64,000 nt of DNA from Ornithodoros turicata (taxonomy: Eukaryota > Arthropoda > Arachnida > Ixodida > Argasidae), in contig NC_088203.1 of the NCBI RefSeq assembly GCF_037126465.1, forward strand, positions 52,675,581 through 52,739,580. The letters run 5' to 3'. The position numbers and the translations under genes were made by a program. The notes below the pieces were generated by a model. That model was not told where the DNA came from. It saw only the letters and a list, made by a program, of their open reading frames with translations, and ran no database searches. The first letter of the stretch is position 1; each line of letters starts with the position of its first letter. Below, in pieces: positions 20,225 through 31,839 of the stretch.

Positions 20225-21198
20225 CAGTTGAACCTCTCAATAACGAACGTCCATTTAACGAAATCCTCCGTTTAACGAAAAATTTCCGTTGCACGAGCGC
20301 GTCCCCATAGACGCCAGTGTGTTTTTGAGCTCGATTTAACGAAATACGTTCGTTTGGTCACCTCTATTTAACGAAGTCCCCGGGCTCTCCTGAGCGTGTC
20401 TTTACCCCTTAACCACAAAGAAAAGGAGGAGAAACTTCCTTCTCCGTTGGTTTTACGCGAGTTTTCGTTGGTTACTTCGGTTGTCACGTGCTGGGGGCGC
20501 GAACGTGCCGACGTGTGCTTCGCCTCTGCCGGTAATCGGTGCGCAGATGCTGTGCGCCGCGACGGTGTGTCACGCCGGCGCGAGGCTCTCTTCGCACCCG
20601 TTTTCGGACAAGAAAACACGCATTGCTGACATTTTTTGCTCACACCTCGCGAAGTCTTATCTGCTTGTGTTGATGATGACGACGACAGTACGTTGTGGTT
20701 TTGTGCCTTTTCATTACTTTTTTTTTTGTTCGCGCCGCTAATGCTGACGGTGGTAAAATGGGCATGATGCCGCTGCCGTTCAACGTTCCATCGGCGCAGG
20801 CGTCTACGCGACATGTACCCATTTCTCGTTCTTTTCGGCGGCGTACTATTGTTCTTTCCGGACGTCATGAGTGAAAGTGAACCAAAGAAACTTCGATACG
20901 CAAGCGCGTAGGAAAAAGCAGTCGAGGTTCATCCGGAGTTACAAAGGTAATGAACGCTCAGAGCGACACTGTGCAGAAATTACGTGTTACCTAGCATTAT
21001 GTAATGAATAGAGCTTGATATTTTGTGCCCTTCTTACCTTAGTACCTGTTTCATGACAAATGACGTTTTGCGGAATGCGCGGCGCTGGTAGTGCGGCGGC
21101 CATCTTCGTTTAACTTGGCGTGTTCCATTTAACGAATATCTCGATATAACGAAACGAAGAGTCAGCATTTACAAATTCGTTATATAGAGCTTCAACTG
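20225..21198. mobile_element. Tigger/pogo-like non-autonomous element nested in the hAT
   Basis: The left end CAGTTGAACCTCTCAATAAC and the right end (reverse complement CAGTTGAAGCTCTATATAAC) are inverted repeats flanked by TA (20223-20224 and 21199-21200). Repeated TTTAACGAA motifs fill both subterminal zones. These ends are typical of Tc1/mariner-Tigger elements. The 974-bp interior has no transposase motif. Its centre (20400-20640) is GC-rich. Confidence 0.85.
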
Positions 21199-21509
21199 TA
21201 TTAAATGGGTCACTGACGTGCCCAGAAATGCATCCAAGTGTGTCAGTAGCCTACTGTCCATTACTTATGAGATTAGCGTCAGTAGGTCACCCACAAAAAA
21301 ACTTGGAAAGGAAACCAGTGAATAAGCGATCCCCGAATTTCCTCTTTTGATCAGCAAATAATTATTTTTCAAAGATATTGGCTAGATTTCAGTCCTAATC
21401 TGTCATTAGCAATGTCTGGATGCATCTACGATGGGACGAAAAGGATGGGACAATGCAGAAGACTGGTGCAAGAACCATGATGACCTGGAGGACGTTCACT
21501 GGTATGCAA

Positions 21510-23212
21510 ATATTGCCACGTAGTGTTGCCACACGGTCCTGCGAAGAAGCCCTTCGACAGGATACGAGAGCATCTGGCATCAACCCGACATAAGACATGC
21601 ACGCTCGAAGAAAAAGCGAAGAATGAAGAGCAGCCGACGCTGTGTTTGATATCATGTTCAGACAGCGGCGAAAGGACCAACTTGCAACGAGCGTGGTACA
21701 TGACTTTGTTCGCACTCAAGCATATGCCGGTGTGAGCCGGAACACGCCGATGGTGCCCTAGGTGACTTTGTGAAGAAATACTGCCCAGCAACAAACACAA
21801 CGCCACCAAGTGACCAGTTGTAGCGGCGCCATCTCAAGAAGGTATTTGAGAAGGACACTGAAGTGTGAAGACATAGCACAATCGAATGTTAGTGTAATTG
21901 TGGATGAGTCTCCTGACATAACCAGCATTCCAACTGTAAACGTTTTGTTATGCTACTACAGCAAAGAAAAGAAGGGAAAGCGAACAGTATTAACTGACGT
22001 GGAAAGAGTGAATGCATGCAACAACTTTACTATTGGTAATGTTGTCACTAAAGCTTTAAATAGTGTGGCAAAGTCATGGAAGAACGTAATTGTGTTGGCT
22101 TCAGATTCAGCAGAGTACATCAGAAAAATGATGAAGGACATCTGTGCAGCAGAGGCCACACAAGTTTTGCACGTTAAGGACATACCCCACCTTACTCATG
22201 TCACTGTAGACTGCGCTGTGTCTGGAAGTTGTGTAGCAGATGTTCAATCCGTTGTAATTAAGTTTGGTGCACTCTTGAAGCATGCAAATAAGCTGTTCCA
22301 GGAGTATCACCAGCTTTGCCGCGTAAATGGAATGGACAGAAGCGATATTCGCAAACCTCCCGCTGTTGTTCCGAACAGAAGGTCTACCTTTTACAAGTCA
22401 CTAGATTGCACTGTAGATATGTGGGGTCCTTTGACTGACTTGGTACAAACCAACACTAGCAACAGCAAAGTGGCAAAGATAAAGAGCATACTTGCTGGAC
22501 ACAGCCAAAAAATATTTGTAAAAGCTGTATTGATGCGAGATGCACTTTGACAGTTGATAGACATCCAAACTGAGCTCGAGAGTGGGAAGGTTTTAGTGTC
22601 CCACTACGAGCATCTTGTTTGCGTAAAGTTACCACAGGTATTTTCAGACCTGCAAAGCGAAAGAAGCAACACGGCAAGTACAGCGTAGGCAATGCCTTAA
22701 GGGCAGAAAGAGAACATGTGAAAAATAGCCTTGATGAGTTCTGCAATAGCCTGTGCGAAAAGTGCTCTAGGACCGTTGCGCGAAATGTAAAAGCAGGTAC
22801 CAAGTTCAACCAGATGCGTTTCCTGAAACTAAGCTCTGTCCTAGACCCTTTTAGAAAAGCATCAGTCCCGCAGCAGGTAGATCACTACAGTGATTTGTTC
22901 CGCCTTGTTGTGGACAACCTCTCTCATGTTAATGCTGAACTAAAGCAATATTTCATTGAGGATGCACCTCAGAATCCCAAGTTGCTGACTACCTACTTGG
23001 GAAGATGCTAAGGAACACTACCCACACTTGTCACAGGCAGCTCTAGCTATTCTGTGCACACCAAATGGCAGCTGCAACGCTGAAAGAGCATTCTCCTGAT
23101 TGGGATATGTGCAACGTCCAGAGCACTCACAAATGTCATCGGAACTCCTCAAGATGCAAGTGATGCTATTTGTGAACAAGAATGCCCATAAACACATGTG
23201 GTCGGTGTTGTA
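21510..23212 (+). pseudogene. hAT transposase (BED zinc finger and C-terminal dimerisation domain), frameshifted
   Basis: The BED-type finger is VCKYCHVVLPHGPAKKPFDR then EHLASTRHK (21495-21600). The long intact frame 21810-22550 (246 codons) carries VSVIVDESPDITSIPTVNVL, where the first catalytic Asp is expected, and DCAVSGSCVADVQSVVIKFG. The frame at 22619-23011 continues, and a shift leads to EDAKEHYPHLSQAALAILCT and NGSCNAERAFS (22999-23095), the hAT dimerisation signature, followed by QMSSELLKMQVMLFVNKN to the stop near 23212. Finger spacing and composition resemble the hAT group that gave rise to CGGBP1-like proteins. Stops and shifts make it inactive. Confidence 0.85.
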
Positions 23213-23518
23213 AATAGTACTTCAACTTGTAGGCACTCCAAATATCACTCTTAAGCATTGTGATTTCGATAGATATAGGTGCTGTAAATATCATTTACAA
23301 GTGACAAAATACAAAACACCTGACAACACCAGAAGGCACAATTATTGCCCGATTTCTCCCTGAATTTCAGCATTAAAAATGTAACCCAATTTCCTCCCCC
23401 CCCCTGAATCTGGGTGAGGCATAAAACCCGAAAAAGTCACTTCCTATGTATTATCCTCTCATTATTGTGACTTCGGCACTTCACCTTCAGACTAGCACCA
23501 AGGAAAGGCTACTATGTA

Positions 23519-23645
23519 CTAGAGCCATGCACGGGCCTACTTTTCCGGGCCCAACCGGGTCACATCGAAAAATGGCTCGAGCCCAGACCTTGATGTTTTT
23601 ATGCGGCTCAGCCCGATGGCCCAGTGAATTGAGCCCGGCCTAGTA
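23519..23645. repeat. GGGCC-rich repeat fragment
   Basis: TAGAGCCATGCACGGGCC is followed by several GGCCC/GGGCC pairs over about 120 bp. It looks like one end of a hAT-type non-autonomous element, but no second end was found nearby. Confidence 0.3.
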
Positions 23646-25038
23646 TTTCCAACTGTGATGTACGCGTTTCCAGCGCTTATCAAACAAATTTATAAGTAAA
23701 TTTATAAGAGAAGACATGGCCACAAACATACAAGAACTGTCAGTTTAACACTAGAACAGTACGACACATGATAACGACGCATATGAGCATAATGTTTCAT
23801 TTTTCATTTGCACTCCTGTCTGATGCCTCAAACCAACAGAACTTAATGAATAGTTGTCAACAAGGAGCATGCCATGCCCAAAGCCGACAAGTTTTTCGTA
23901 GTGAATGAGAATACTTTAAACGTTTGACGTCACAGTCAATGGGGAGTGGCTTGTGGCTTGAGCGTGTAAGCATTCCACCCTGGGAAGCGATTTTATAAAT
24001 TGAATTGCGCCGTAACAAAACATTGCTGAGCCAAAATATTTGACGAGAATGATTTTTACACCCAGCTTGACATTAAAAAAGGTTTTCAGCCAATCAAATC
24101 TCCGTTCCATGCTCCATTAAGATGTTCAAAAACCAGCACAAAAAACACAGACATAGGAGGAGAGGAGCTGAGACCATAACAGCTTTAATGACATAAAATT
24201 AGCCACTGCAGAACCACACCCCCAATGCGACATGCAGCGAACAAGATAAAAACAAAAAACAGACACTCATACAGAAGCATGTCATACTGGGCTAGCCCCG
24301 ACCCTTGAAAGAGGTCAAACTCTTTGAGAGTGATAACAAGGCAATGTTTACACAGCGACTAATTCGGTGTTTTTGCATCTGAAACACCTGAATCAGTTCT
24401 CTTTCACATTTCGTGAAACCTCTGCCAGTACGTAATCTGTACCAGATCAAAACGCGGAGAGCATCAGCACAGCTGACTATGAGCAGGCAGATTAGGCCCC
24501 CTCCCAACTTGATAGACATTCGGTGTTCTTCTGTGCGAATATTGATGCAACAGTCCGTCTGCTGTAGCTGTCCGTCGTCGTTGGTCATGGGTTTGCTACA
24601 AGTCAAACACAGTACAGTAGACGACATTTGTAGTGGAACTTGTCAACAGTGTGGCGTGACTAACGTTACATGTGCTCCTAGCTTTTCTATTGGTTATCCT
24701 GGCACAAGTCCAGGTAGCTTGCACGGAGTAGAAAAAAGGCACCTGTATGCAACGCTTACCCCCTACTTTTTTCACACTGTACGATAATTTGCGTATGTAC
24801 AGGATAACTTCCATTTTTTTGCAGACCATCTTCTCCCGAGCATCATTTGCGCCCACTCACTCTTTGCTCAATCTTTTTAGCTTTGTCTCAGCTACTGCCT
24901 TCAAGACAGTATCAGAAAAAGCAGCTTCAAGTCGTTCGATCTGCTGATCAAAGCTTCGCTGTATAGAATGAAGACAGCTTCTCTTTAAAGCATAGTCAAA
25001 ACACAATGAAGCTATGCCATGCTTAACTAACTTAGCGT
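23646..25038. other. No recognisable gene
   Basis: This is moderately AT-rich sequence. A minus-strand frame at 24292-24627 (111 codons, CLTCSKPMTNDDG near its start) has no family match I recognise. A small minus frame at 24857-25084 is probably a shadow of the decayed PLE start. Confidence 0.4.
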
Positions 25039-26640
25039 GTGAGGACTCATAAGCACTGCCTTTTGAGTGCTGCTTGCCATTCACGTGGAGGTGGTGAAGC
25101 TTCTTTATGTCCAGTTGTCCACGACTTTCATGAGCACGATCTCTGCCTCATTCAGACCGACAAGGAGGGAAGATCTGTGGTGTTGCTGCCCGGTCAGTTC
25201 TCCAAGAAGGCTACCCAAGTGACCCAGAAGAACTTCAAACAAATAATGGCGAAACCAAAAAAGGTAAAAGCGGCGGCCCTGAAGTCTTTCGAGGAGTTGA
25301 GTCTTGAGACTAGCAAAAGACGTTCGCAACTCCAAGACAGATAGGCTATGCATGTTTTTCGGCGCTAAGACCCACAAAGCTGACTCTCCCTCTAGGACCA
25401 TCATTACAGAGGAAGGAGCGGAGGAAGTACTTGAGGAGTTTGTTTGGACATTGAGGAGCTTTTTTATTCTGTGCCATACATGGAATTGTTTGTAGCATTT
25501 GTGAGCTTATTGATAAGAATGGTACCATTGCTCTCCAGAACGAATGTGGAGTGTTGTTTCTTCTATGCAGCCGTTGAAGATGTACTTTTGTTGATTTTGA
25601 CGGCGATCTGTATGTGCAGAAGCAAGGAATCTGTATTGGTTCTAGCGTGGCTCTCATTTTGTGTCACATTTTCTTATCAAAACTTGACAATGCCCTTAGT
25701 CCTGCTCTTGTGGACAAATGGGTGGTTAAGATTTTCAGGTATGTTGATGATTTTTCAACCCTTTGGAGGGTGGGCAAAAATTACAACTGCGTGCCAAAAT
25801 GGGTAAGGCTTCACAAACAGCATCCACTCCTGATCAATTGTGAAAAGTTATATTCATAGGAATATTCGATAAGCCATTAATAGTCATATTGCATATATTT
25901 GCACTCTGGTTAGGTATAACAGAACACGGTTTGTGCTTTTCCACTTGTCTGCAAAGATTCGAGAGAGTGTGGTGGCCACAGATGTACACAGAAGCCTTTG
26001 TCGCACTCAACGCATATGAAATCAGTGTCCTTCCATAGATAAGCCTGCCACGTTGTTGGTTGGTGAAGACAAAGTAACTCCTGCCTGTTCAGCTTCACTG
26101 CGCGAGCGCCGCTACTTGCAATATAGGCGATGTTCACCCTCCAGCAACATATTACCAGTATACGTGTAAAAAAGCCCACAGATGAAGCTACAGTTCCCTG
26201 GAGAAGCCTCAAGTAGACAAACATCACTCTCCTAAAGCAGCTCCGCTGCACCATAAAGAGAGGGCACAGAAATTCAGACCGAGACTTTCAGACGCACTGA
26301 TGCACCCGTACCCTTCAAAGGGTTAGTCCTGTTGATCTTAGCCACCGATGTGGACATAGATGTTGTATCTAACGGCGTTTTTGACACGTTTAGAGCTGTT
26401 TGCAAGACACTGAGGTTCACTTGAGGCTCTTGTGGCACGGTATACATAGGACAGACAAGCCATTACATGAATATTCGCGTAGAACCCCGAACGCCTATCA
26501 GGTTGGAATGGGAGCTAATTGGCCTGCTCATTGTGAGGTGTACAAATGTTCTCAGTTTTTTTATCGGGTACAGATTATTGGCAGGGGTTTCACGAAACGT
26601 AAATGAGAACTGATTGAAGCGAATGGAAAGTTAGGTAGCA
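25039..26640 (+). pseudogene. Penelope-like element: reverse transcriptase and GIY-YIG remnants, many frameshifts
   Basis: The blocks are LCLIQTDKEGRSVVLLPGQF (25138-25200), CMFFGAKTHKADSPSRTIIT (25345-25405), GICIGSSVALILCHIFLSKL (25623-25685), IFRYVDDFSTLWR (25730-25770, catalytic Y-V-D-D), and a GIY-YIG remnant at 26440-26620 reading VYIGQT-like sequence then HCEVYKCSQFF and GRGF. RT followed by GIY-YIG endonuclease is diagnostic of Penelope-like elements. At least six frame changes and a shortened palm region show a dead copy. At about 26638-26680 the tail carries GCAAGCGAGCTGGTG and AACCCGAGAC, the block used to recognise the other PLE tails in this window. Confidence 0.75.
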
Positions 26641-26689
26641 AGCGAGCTGGTGGTGACGATCCATGACTTGAAAACCCGAGACGAGGTAG

Positions 26690-27394
26690 GGACGATAACA
26701 GACAAACACAAACGTGGTCTCAAACTCAGCATGTTTGAGCTGTTGAAGCGTTTCAAATGAAAGTCACGAAATTAATGGCTGTGAAAGCATTCCTTGTTAT
26801 CGCTCTCGAATAGAGAGTTTGACTTCCTTCAAGGGTTGGGGTTAGACAAGTGACATGTGTTTTGGTATGAGTGTGCTAGTACATTTTTATCTTGGTTGCT
26901 GCACGGCGCAAAAGGATTGGGCTTCTGCAGGGGCCAAAATCGTCATTATAGTTGTTACTTTTCCCTGTGTGCATGTCTCCTCTCCTCCTGTGTCCGCATT
27001 TTTTTCCCACTGGTTTTCGAACTTCTTCATGTGATAAGAATGTGGAATAGAGAGAGTTGCTCCCCACAGTGTGTACACTGGGGGCCTCCTCAGAGAGGTT
27101 CCAGATACACCACATGATGAGAGAACTGATGTTCTAACCTTTTCAGTGACTTTCATCTTTCATACACCACATCATTTGTCATATTTTTGTGGTGAGTCCC
27201 ACTTCAAAAAAGTGGGTGGGTAGGTCATTGTCAATTAAATGTTTTCAGCCTCACGTAAGTTGACGAACCTTTGCAGAGTGGAGCTGTGCTGCAAGAAATA
27301 AGGTACATGCGTGCACCAAAACCATAGAAGTCTTTACACAGGATGCACAAATATGTTGTGTATCTGTTTCCCTTCTTCTGTGGAATGCTCCACA
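26690..27394. other. No recognisable gene
   Basis: Small frames of 70-90 codons on both strands carry no motif. The right border is the LINE fragment beginning near 27395. Confidence 0.4.
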
Positions 27395-27705
27395 TTGCCG
27401 TCCACATCCTTCTCCATTGCCTGCACTTCCAACCCTTCTTCAGATCCACACTTTCAGTGTCTCTAAATCAGCTGGACTCTCATCCTCCATGTCAAAGTTG
27501 CTTAGTCTTTGGCAAAATCCAGCCCACTAATGCTTGGCCCTATAAGGTCTTCAAAGTTTTTGGACACCGTAGGACTTTGGTCATCACTGTGAAGCTACTA
27601 AGTATTCCATTTCATGACATTATCGCCAGAACTGCGTTAGAGTATAGCCCTTGGCAATGAGACTTTCCACTCATCATCATTCAAATAATGTTGCTGTTGC
27701 TTAGC
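27395..27705 (+). mobile_element. 3' fragment of an I-type LINE
   Basis: The segment aligns with the 3' end of the LINE at 57710-57985. Shared features include LHCLHFQPF versus LHCPHYQPS, QLDSHP versus QLDSRP, and AAAATCCAGCC versus CCAATCCAGCC. The two also share the closing TGAGTAT-CGCC-like and TTGTTG sequence. It is frameshifted and 5'-truncated, as is common for LINEs. Confidence 0.6.
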
Positions 27706-27950
27706 TTGTGGTGATTTCGCATGGTTGAACAGCCAGTACATACACTTGATGAAGGGAAGTGCCTCAGGACAAGAGCCGCCGATATTTCGAACACAGACCC
27801 ATTTTGGCTTAGATGCCTAGCACTCTGATTAAACATAAAAAAATGCCTATAATATCCCAAAAGCGGTGGCAAAACTCCATTGTCCAGGCGAAACTGACAT
27901 TGGTCATGTCGCATGTCCTTTTGAAACCATTGACGCTCGAAAGGAGCGAG

Positions 27951-28737
27951 TACTGTATAAGTAGTAATTTTCGCGAGGACCTATTTTTCGCGAAATTTGC
28001 TAACGCCTTTTTTTCGCGAATTTAAAATCCTGCGAAATATTCGAAGTAATGACAGAAAAATACGAGAAAGAAATAAGGCCCTGGACGCTGATACATCTTA
28101 TGTACGCGGTTTATTACGCTCTTATACTGCACTTTCAATTCTGCAGCTGACTTCAGGACTGTAGATGCGATGTTTACGCTTCTGGTTGTTGTTTTTTTTT
28201 ATTGCGTGTTACCGCCGCGAAGCAACTGTGGCTATGAGCGGCGCTTCTGGTTGTGCCGATCTGCGACTTCGCGAGAGACATGTTCATTGGCAGCAGAAAA
28301 AGTTTGTTTGTCGCCTATCGCATGGAGGACGGCACTCTCAGGCAGTCCATGCACGTGGTGGCTGGTTGAAGAAAGACGCGGCGACGTTGGCTTCAAGTAC
28401 CGGAGCAAGAACATGGCGGTAATGAGTTGAAAAATACGAAGCTGTCGTTGTGTTCACTGTGTCGATGCGGACACAAGAATGACGGGAGACACGGAAATTC
28501 GGCAATGACCCCTCATTGTAGCACTCCGAGTCAGAAGGGCTTAAAAGTGATGAAATGGGTTATTGTCCAGGGTTGTTGTTCTTTTGTTAGTTCAAGGTGG
28601 AAAATCCCAAAGACGCCCAGTGCGGGGGCGACACACTGCGGTACCGCGAATTTAAGGTTCCGCGAATAATTGCCTGACCTTGGCTCTTCGCAAATTTGCG
28701 AATTATTAAGCCCGCGAATTTAACCACTGATACAGTA
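27951..28737. mobile_element. MITE with TACTGTAT ends and TTCGCG-rich subterminal repeats
   Basis: The left end TACTGTATAAGTAGTAATTT and the right end (reverse complement TACTGTATCAGTGGTTAAAT) form inverted repeats. Both subterminal zones contain repeated TTTCGCGAA motifs. The 787-bp length and TA-containing termini fit a Tc1/mariner-group non-autonomous element. The inner frames at 28165-28430 are open on both strands but have no motif. Confidence 0.7.
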
Positions 28738-28756
28738 TCTCAAAGGTGCTGGAATG

Positions 28757-29017
28757 TAAAATAAGTATTTGAAGAGATTGAAACATTTATTTTACTGAAA
28801 AACAAGCTTTCGGACGGAGTCCATCCTTCATCAGATGCGATACATTGAACACTTGGTAGAGATATTTATACTCATGTACATCAGAGAGAGGGGACAACGA
28901 AGGTGGTGAGGAGGAAATACACATTCTTATTAGAGAGGACTGAGGGCATCCACAGTTGGTGGTTTTACTTGGCTTTCAGTAAAATAAATGTTTCAATCTC
29001 TTTAAATACTTATTTTA
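28757..29017 (-). repeat. 44-bp inverted repeat flanking a hammerhead-ribozyme-like core (PLE terminus type)
   Basis: 28757-28800 is the reverse complement of 28974-29017 except for one mismatch (44 bp, spacer 173 bp). Inside, just next to the left arm, the minus strand carries a hammerhead-like core. The arrangement of an inverted terminus next to a small ribozyme resembles the termini described for Penelope-like elements. Confidence 0.65.
28804..28840 (-). ncRNA. Hammerhead ribozyme-like core
   Basis: On the minus strand, CTGATGA (28834-28828) is followed by a 5-bp stem II, GGATG paired with CGTCC including one T-G wobble, with a 5-nt loop (28827-28812). GAAA follows at 28811-28808, then GC. 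These are the invariant hammerhead core boxes in the correct order and spacing. Stem III beyond GC and stem I are not clearly paired in the monomer. If active it may work as a dimer, as known for minimal PLE hammerheads, or it may be decayed. Confidence 0.5.
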
Positions 29018-30212
29018 TTCACTTATGAGTGCTAGACTTCTCCCACTTTTGCCGGTTAGTGCTGGAATGTAAGTTGAGAATTGAACATCAGTTACCCAGT
29101 GCGGTCGCTTACTCATTCTTTCTCTCCCTTCCAGCATTCTGTAGACACGTCCCGTAACGGTTTTGTCGGAATCTAGAACATGGAGAGCTATTGCCTCTTA
29201 TAGTCTTGAAGTGTGCGCGCTCACTGCATCGGGGGCATAATTGATGGAACCGTTAGAACTTGAGGCGCCGCTGCTCTCGAACGACTTGATAAGAACACTG
29301 GGTCAAACATGGTCTTGCCATTTGCAGTATATGTTGTGCTGGTCCGTATAGCATATCCCACTTACAGAAACTTTACTTACACTTTGCATCTAGAACAGTC
29401 CCCAAAGCTTTCTTATTTTTTGTACAACAAAAATGACACCCGGTAAAATGATGACAAGGGGGCATGACGTACGAATTAAGGTAGATGCAGGACCCATACA
29501 ATCCCTACAGTTTGGCATCATGAGGAAGCTGTCCTCCTCGCAGGCAGTCAGCGTCATAGGTACACAAGTGAACGTGACACTGTTCAGTGTGAGCAGACTT
29601 GATCCCCCATACTTGTTTGCTATTGCGAGCCTTGTGGTAATGTCCAAAACAAAATCTAGCAGGCAAAGCTCAAAAAGTTCGAGGACTAAGAGATTTGCAG
29701 ATTAGACTAAAGGCCCCAATGCCTGAAACCCATCTTGCACATCACCAGTATGCTTTTTCGTGACAAGTCCTTCTGGGAAGTGACGGGGAACCAGTGACAA
29801 TGGCTAGGAGCCTTTTGACTACAGTAGGATGGTTAAATTTTGCATTTCTTGCGGCAAAAAGATTAGAAAAACAGCCACAACTCCCATTCATGGCATTGTT
29901 TTTGTGGATGGAACTGATTTATTCACTTTGTTTTAGCACCGTCGAAGTTGCAGATGAAAAAATCAACAATTTATAGCGCTTCTAATGCCGTTTTTTTGTG
30001 CCAAAGTCAGGTTTTTAGCACCCTTTATACGTGCATAAAACAAAGTTTTTTTCGTGCCTAAACATCCGGGGTCTACCTATCATCCAGACCAACAATACTT
30101 GTCTCCTCCAATAGCGTCTCCATAGTCGTCGATTACAGAGCCGCCTTTGGCTATCAACAACGCAACAGTCAGCGCAAATGTCAGCGGAGAGCTGGTCGTT
30201 CCACTGCCGTTT
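29018..30212. other. No recognisable gene
   Basis: Short frames (85 and 90 codons around 29390-29705) overlap on opposite strands without motifs. Nothing else was seen. Confidence 0.4.
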
Positions 30213-30480
30213 TCTTAATAATAATAATAATAATTGGGTGTTTACGTCGCGAGACAACTGAGATCATGAGCGACGCCACAGCGGTCGGTCTGTGGATTGC
30301 TTTTGCCCACCTGAGGGTTCTTTAACGTGCGATGAAAGCTCATCACACGGCACCCCGTATTTAACGTCCCTCGCGGAAGACGGCGTGTCTAAGCAACTTG
30401 TACCCTGCCACCAAGTTGCTGGCGTCCTCGGCCGGGTTCGAACCCGCGATCGTTTTCTAGTTCACTGCAGTTAGGCCATG
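30213..30480 (-). repeat. tRNA-derived SINE with (TAA)n tail
   Basis: On the minus strand the element starts with a tRNA-like head: TGGCCTAACTGCAGTG (A box, about 30464-30479) and GGGTTCGAACCC (B box, 30434-30445). The body contains a stretch whose plus strand reads GGGTTCTTTAACGTGC and TTTACGTCGCGAGAC, a combination I know from widespread arachnid/arthropod SINEs. It ends in a (TTA)n/(TAA)n tail at 30216-30234. Transcription would be by RNA polymerase III from the internal A and B boxes. I do not assign a family name. Confidence 0.75.
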
Positions 30481-30722
30481 AGTAATTTTTTGGCGGGAAT
30501 ATTAGCCATTTTACTGAATATACATCTTTTAAAGCGCACTTTCAAGGAAAGTTTGGGTTTCTAACTTCTAAACATGAAATCAACAGCATTCTGAGCATTG
30601 TCTGAATTGCGGAGGCTGATTTAACAAAAACATATCGCTGGTACTGAGTGTAATGTATTCTAATGACCAGCTCACTCGCTTCATCACAATTCTTTCAACA
30701 TCACTAGCACTGATAAAATACG

Positions 30723-31650
30723 CAGAGTTCGAGGTAACTCGTTACAAATAACTCGTTACTGTAACTAAGTTCTTTCTTTGGTAACTTGTAACTTAACTCG
30801 GTACTTTTGCGCCGTGGTAACTTTCAGAGGAACTCGTTCCTTTTTCAGGTAACATTGCCAAAGTAACTTAAGTTAAGTTCCAAGTTACTTTTAACTCGCT
30901 TTTCACTCACGTCCGCATATTTTCTTGCTTTCTCTCCGGTTCCTTCATGGCATTTTTTTTTTTTGCCATAAAACGTGATATTCAATGAATGACAGTATTT
31001 TATTCAGGAAGTATGAACCGCTACGATTGAAATGAAGCTGAACCATTGTGCGCCAACAGGGAGTAAGATGCAAAGCGTTCGAATAGACCTCTACCAGAGA
31101 AACGTCATCATGACATTGGTATTGGTAGACCGACTGAAACCGAAAGAAATAGGAAGGAGAGGGCTGGGTTCCACGAAGGGGCACTTGTTCGCTGCCTCCT
31201 ACTGAAAGAAAAGCAGGACCGATGGTCGCGTCCTTTTAAGGGACCATATCATAATCCCGTCAAGACCTTGACTTTCGGGCGCGACCTTCACCTCTAGCTT
31301 CGAGCGTAGTTCAATTCTACCAAATTTGTGGCACTGTCGAACACTATGACGTCATTTGTTTACAAACAGGGAGAGGTTTGTTGTTGGACATAAACGAAAA
31401 CGATCTAAGCGTGTTGCACTCCTCCGCAGCCAACTCAAGGTCTAACTCAACTGCTCACGCGCGCTGCACCTGCGTAATGTTATTTTGTGTCCGAAGTAAC
31501 TTGGAAGTAACTCGTTCTTTTTTTTAAGTAACTCAGTAACTGCGAGTTATAAATCAGGCTGAAGAACCTCGTTATTAACTTAGTTACATTTTGCACACGG
31601 TAACTTAACTTGCAACGAGTTCTTTTTGACGGGTAACTTCTCAATCTATG
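30723..31650. mobile_element. hAT-type MITE built from GTAACT motifs
   Basis: An exact 8-bp duplication AAAATACG flanks it (30715-30722 and 31651-31658). The left end CAGAGTTCGAGGTAACTCG and the right end (reverse complement CATAGATTGAGAAGTTACCC) are related. Both subterminal zones are packed with AACTCGTTAC / GTAACTTAAC motifs in inverted orientation. The 928-bp interior is noncoding. The 8-bp duplication and CA-starting ends fit hAT. Confidence 0.8.
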
Positions 31651-31658
31651 AAAATACG

Positions 31659-31839
31659 CAGCAGCTGCCGCATATGTACCATGTGCCGTCCTGGTCCTAT
31701 CCAGGACCAAAACAAGCATTTTATCAATAATCAAAGTAACTGGAATAAGACATACAAAGAAAAGATTAGCTCTGCCAACATGGTAAGAACTGGAAATAAA
31801 CCCTTCCCATGATGCAATGTCTTGAACAAGTGCAGAAAG
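31659..31839. other. Spacer between the hAT MITE and the PLE fragment
   Basis: AT-rich, no feature recognised. Confidence 0.4.

Larger units (their letters stand above)
20056..23446 (+). mobile_element. hAT transposon with BED finger, complete ends, internally degraded
   Basis: The left end TAGGGAGTGACTTTTTCGGG and the right end (reverse complement TAGGAAGTGACTTTTTCGGG) differ at one position in 20. Both are flanked by the 8-bp duplication TGTATTAT (20048-20055 and 23447-23454). An 8-bp duplication is the hAT hallmark. The element is 3391 bp long, but 974 bp of that is a nested Tigger-like MITE (20225-21198). The transposase relic occupies 21510-23212. Confidence 0.92.

Noticed and set aside
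20368..20868. 166-codon minus-strand ORF inside the Tigger-like MITE
   Set aside because: Low-complexity, basic, no HTH or DDE motif. It lies in the GC-rich centre of a non-autonomous element.
30434..30480. A tRNA gene
   Set aside because: A and B boxes are present, but the cloverleaf is not complete and the sequence continues into a SINE body with a (TAA)n tail.
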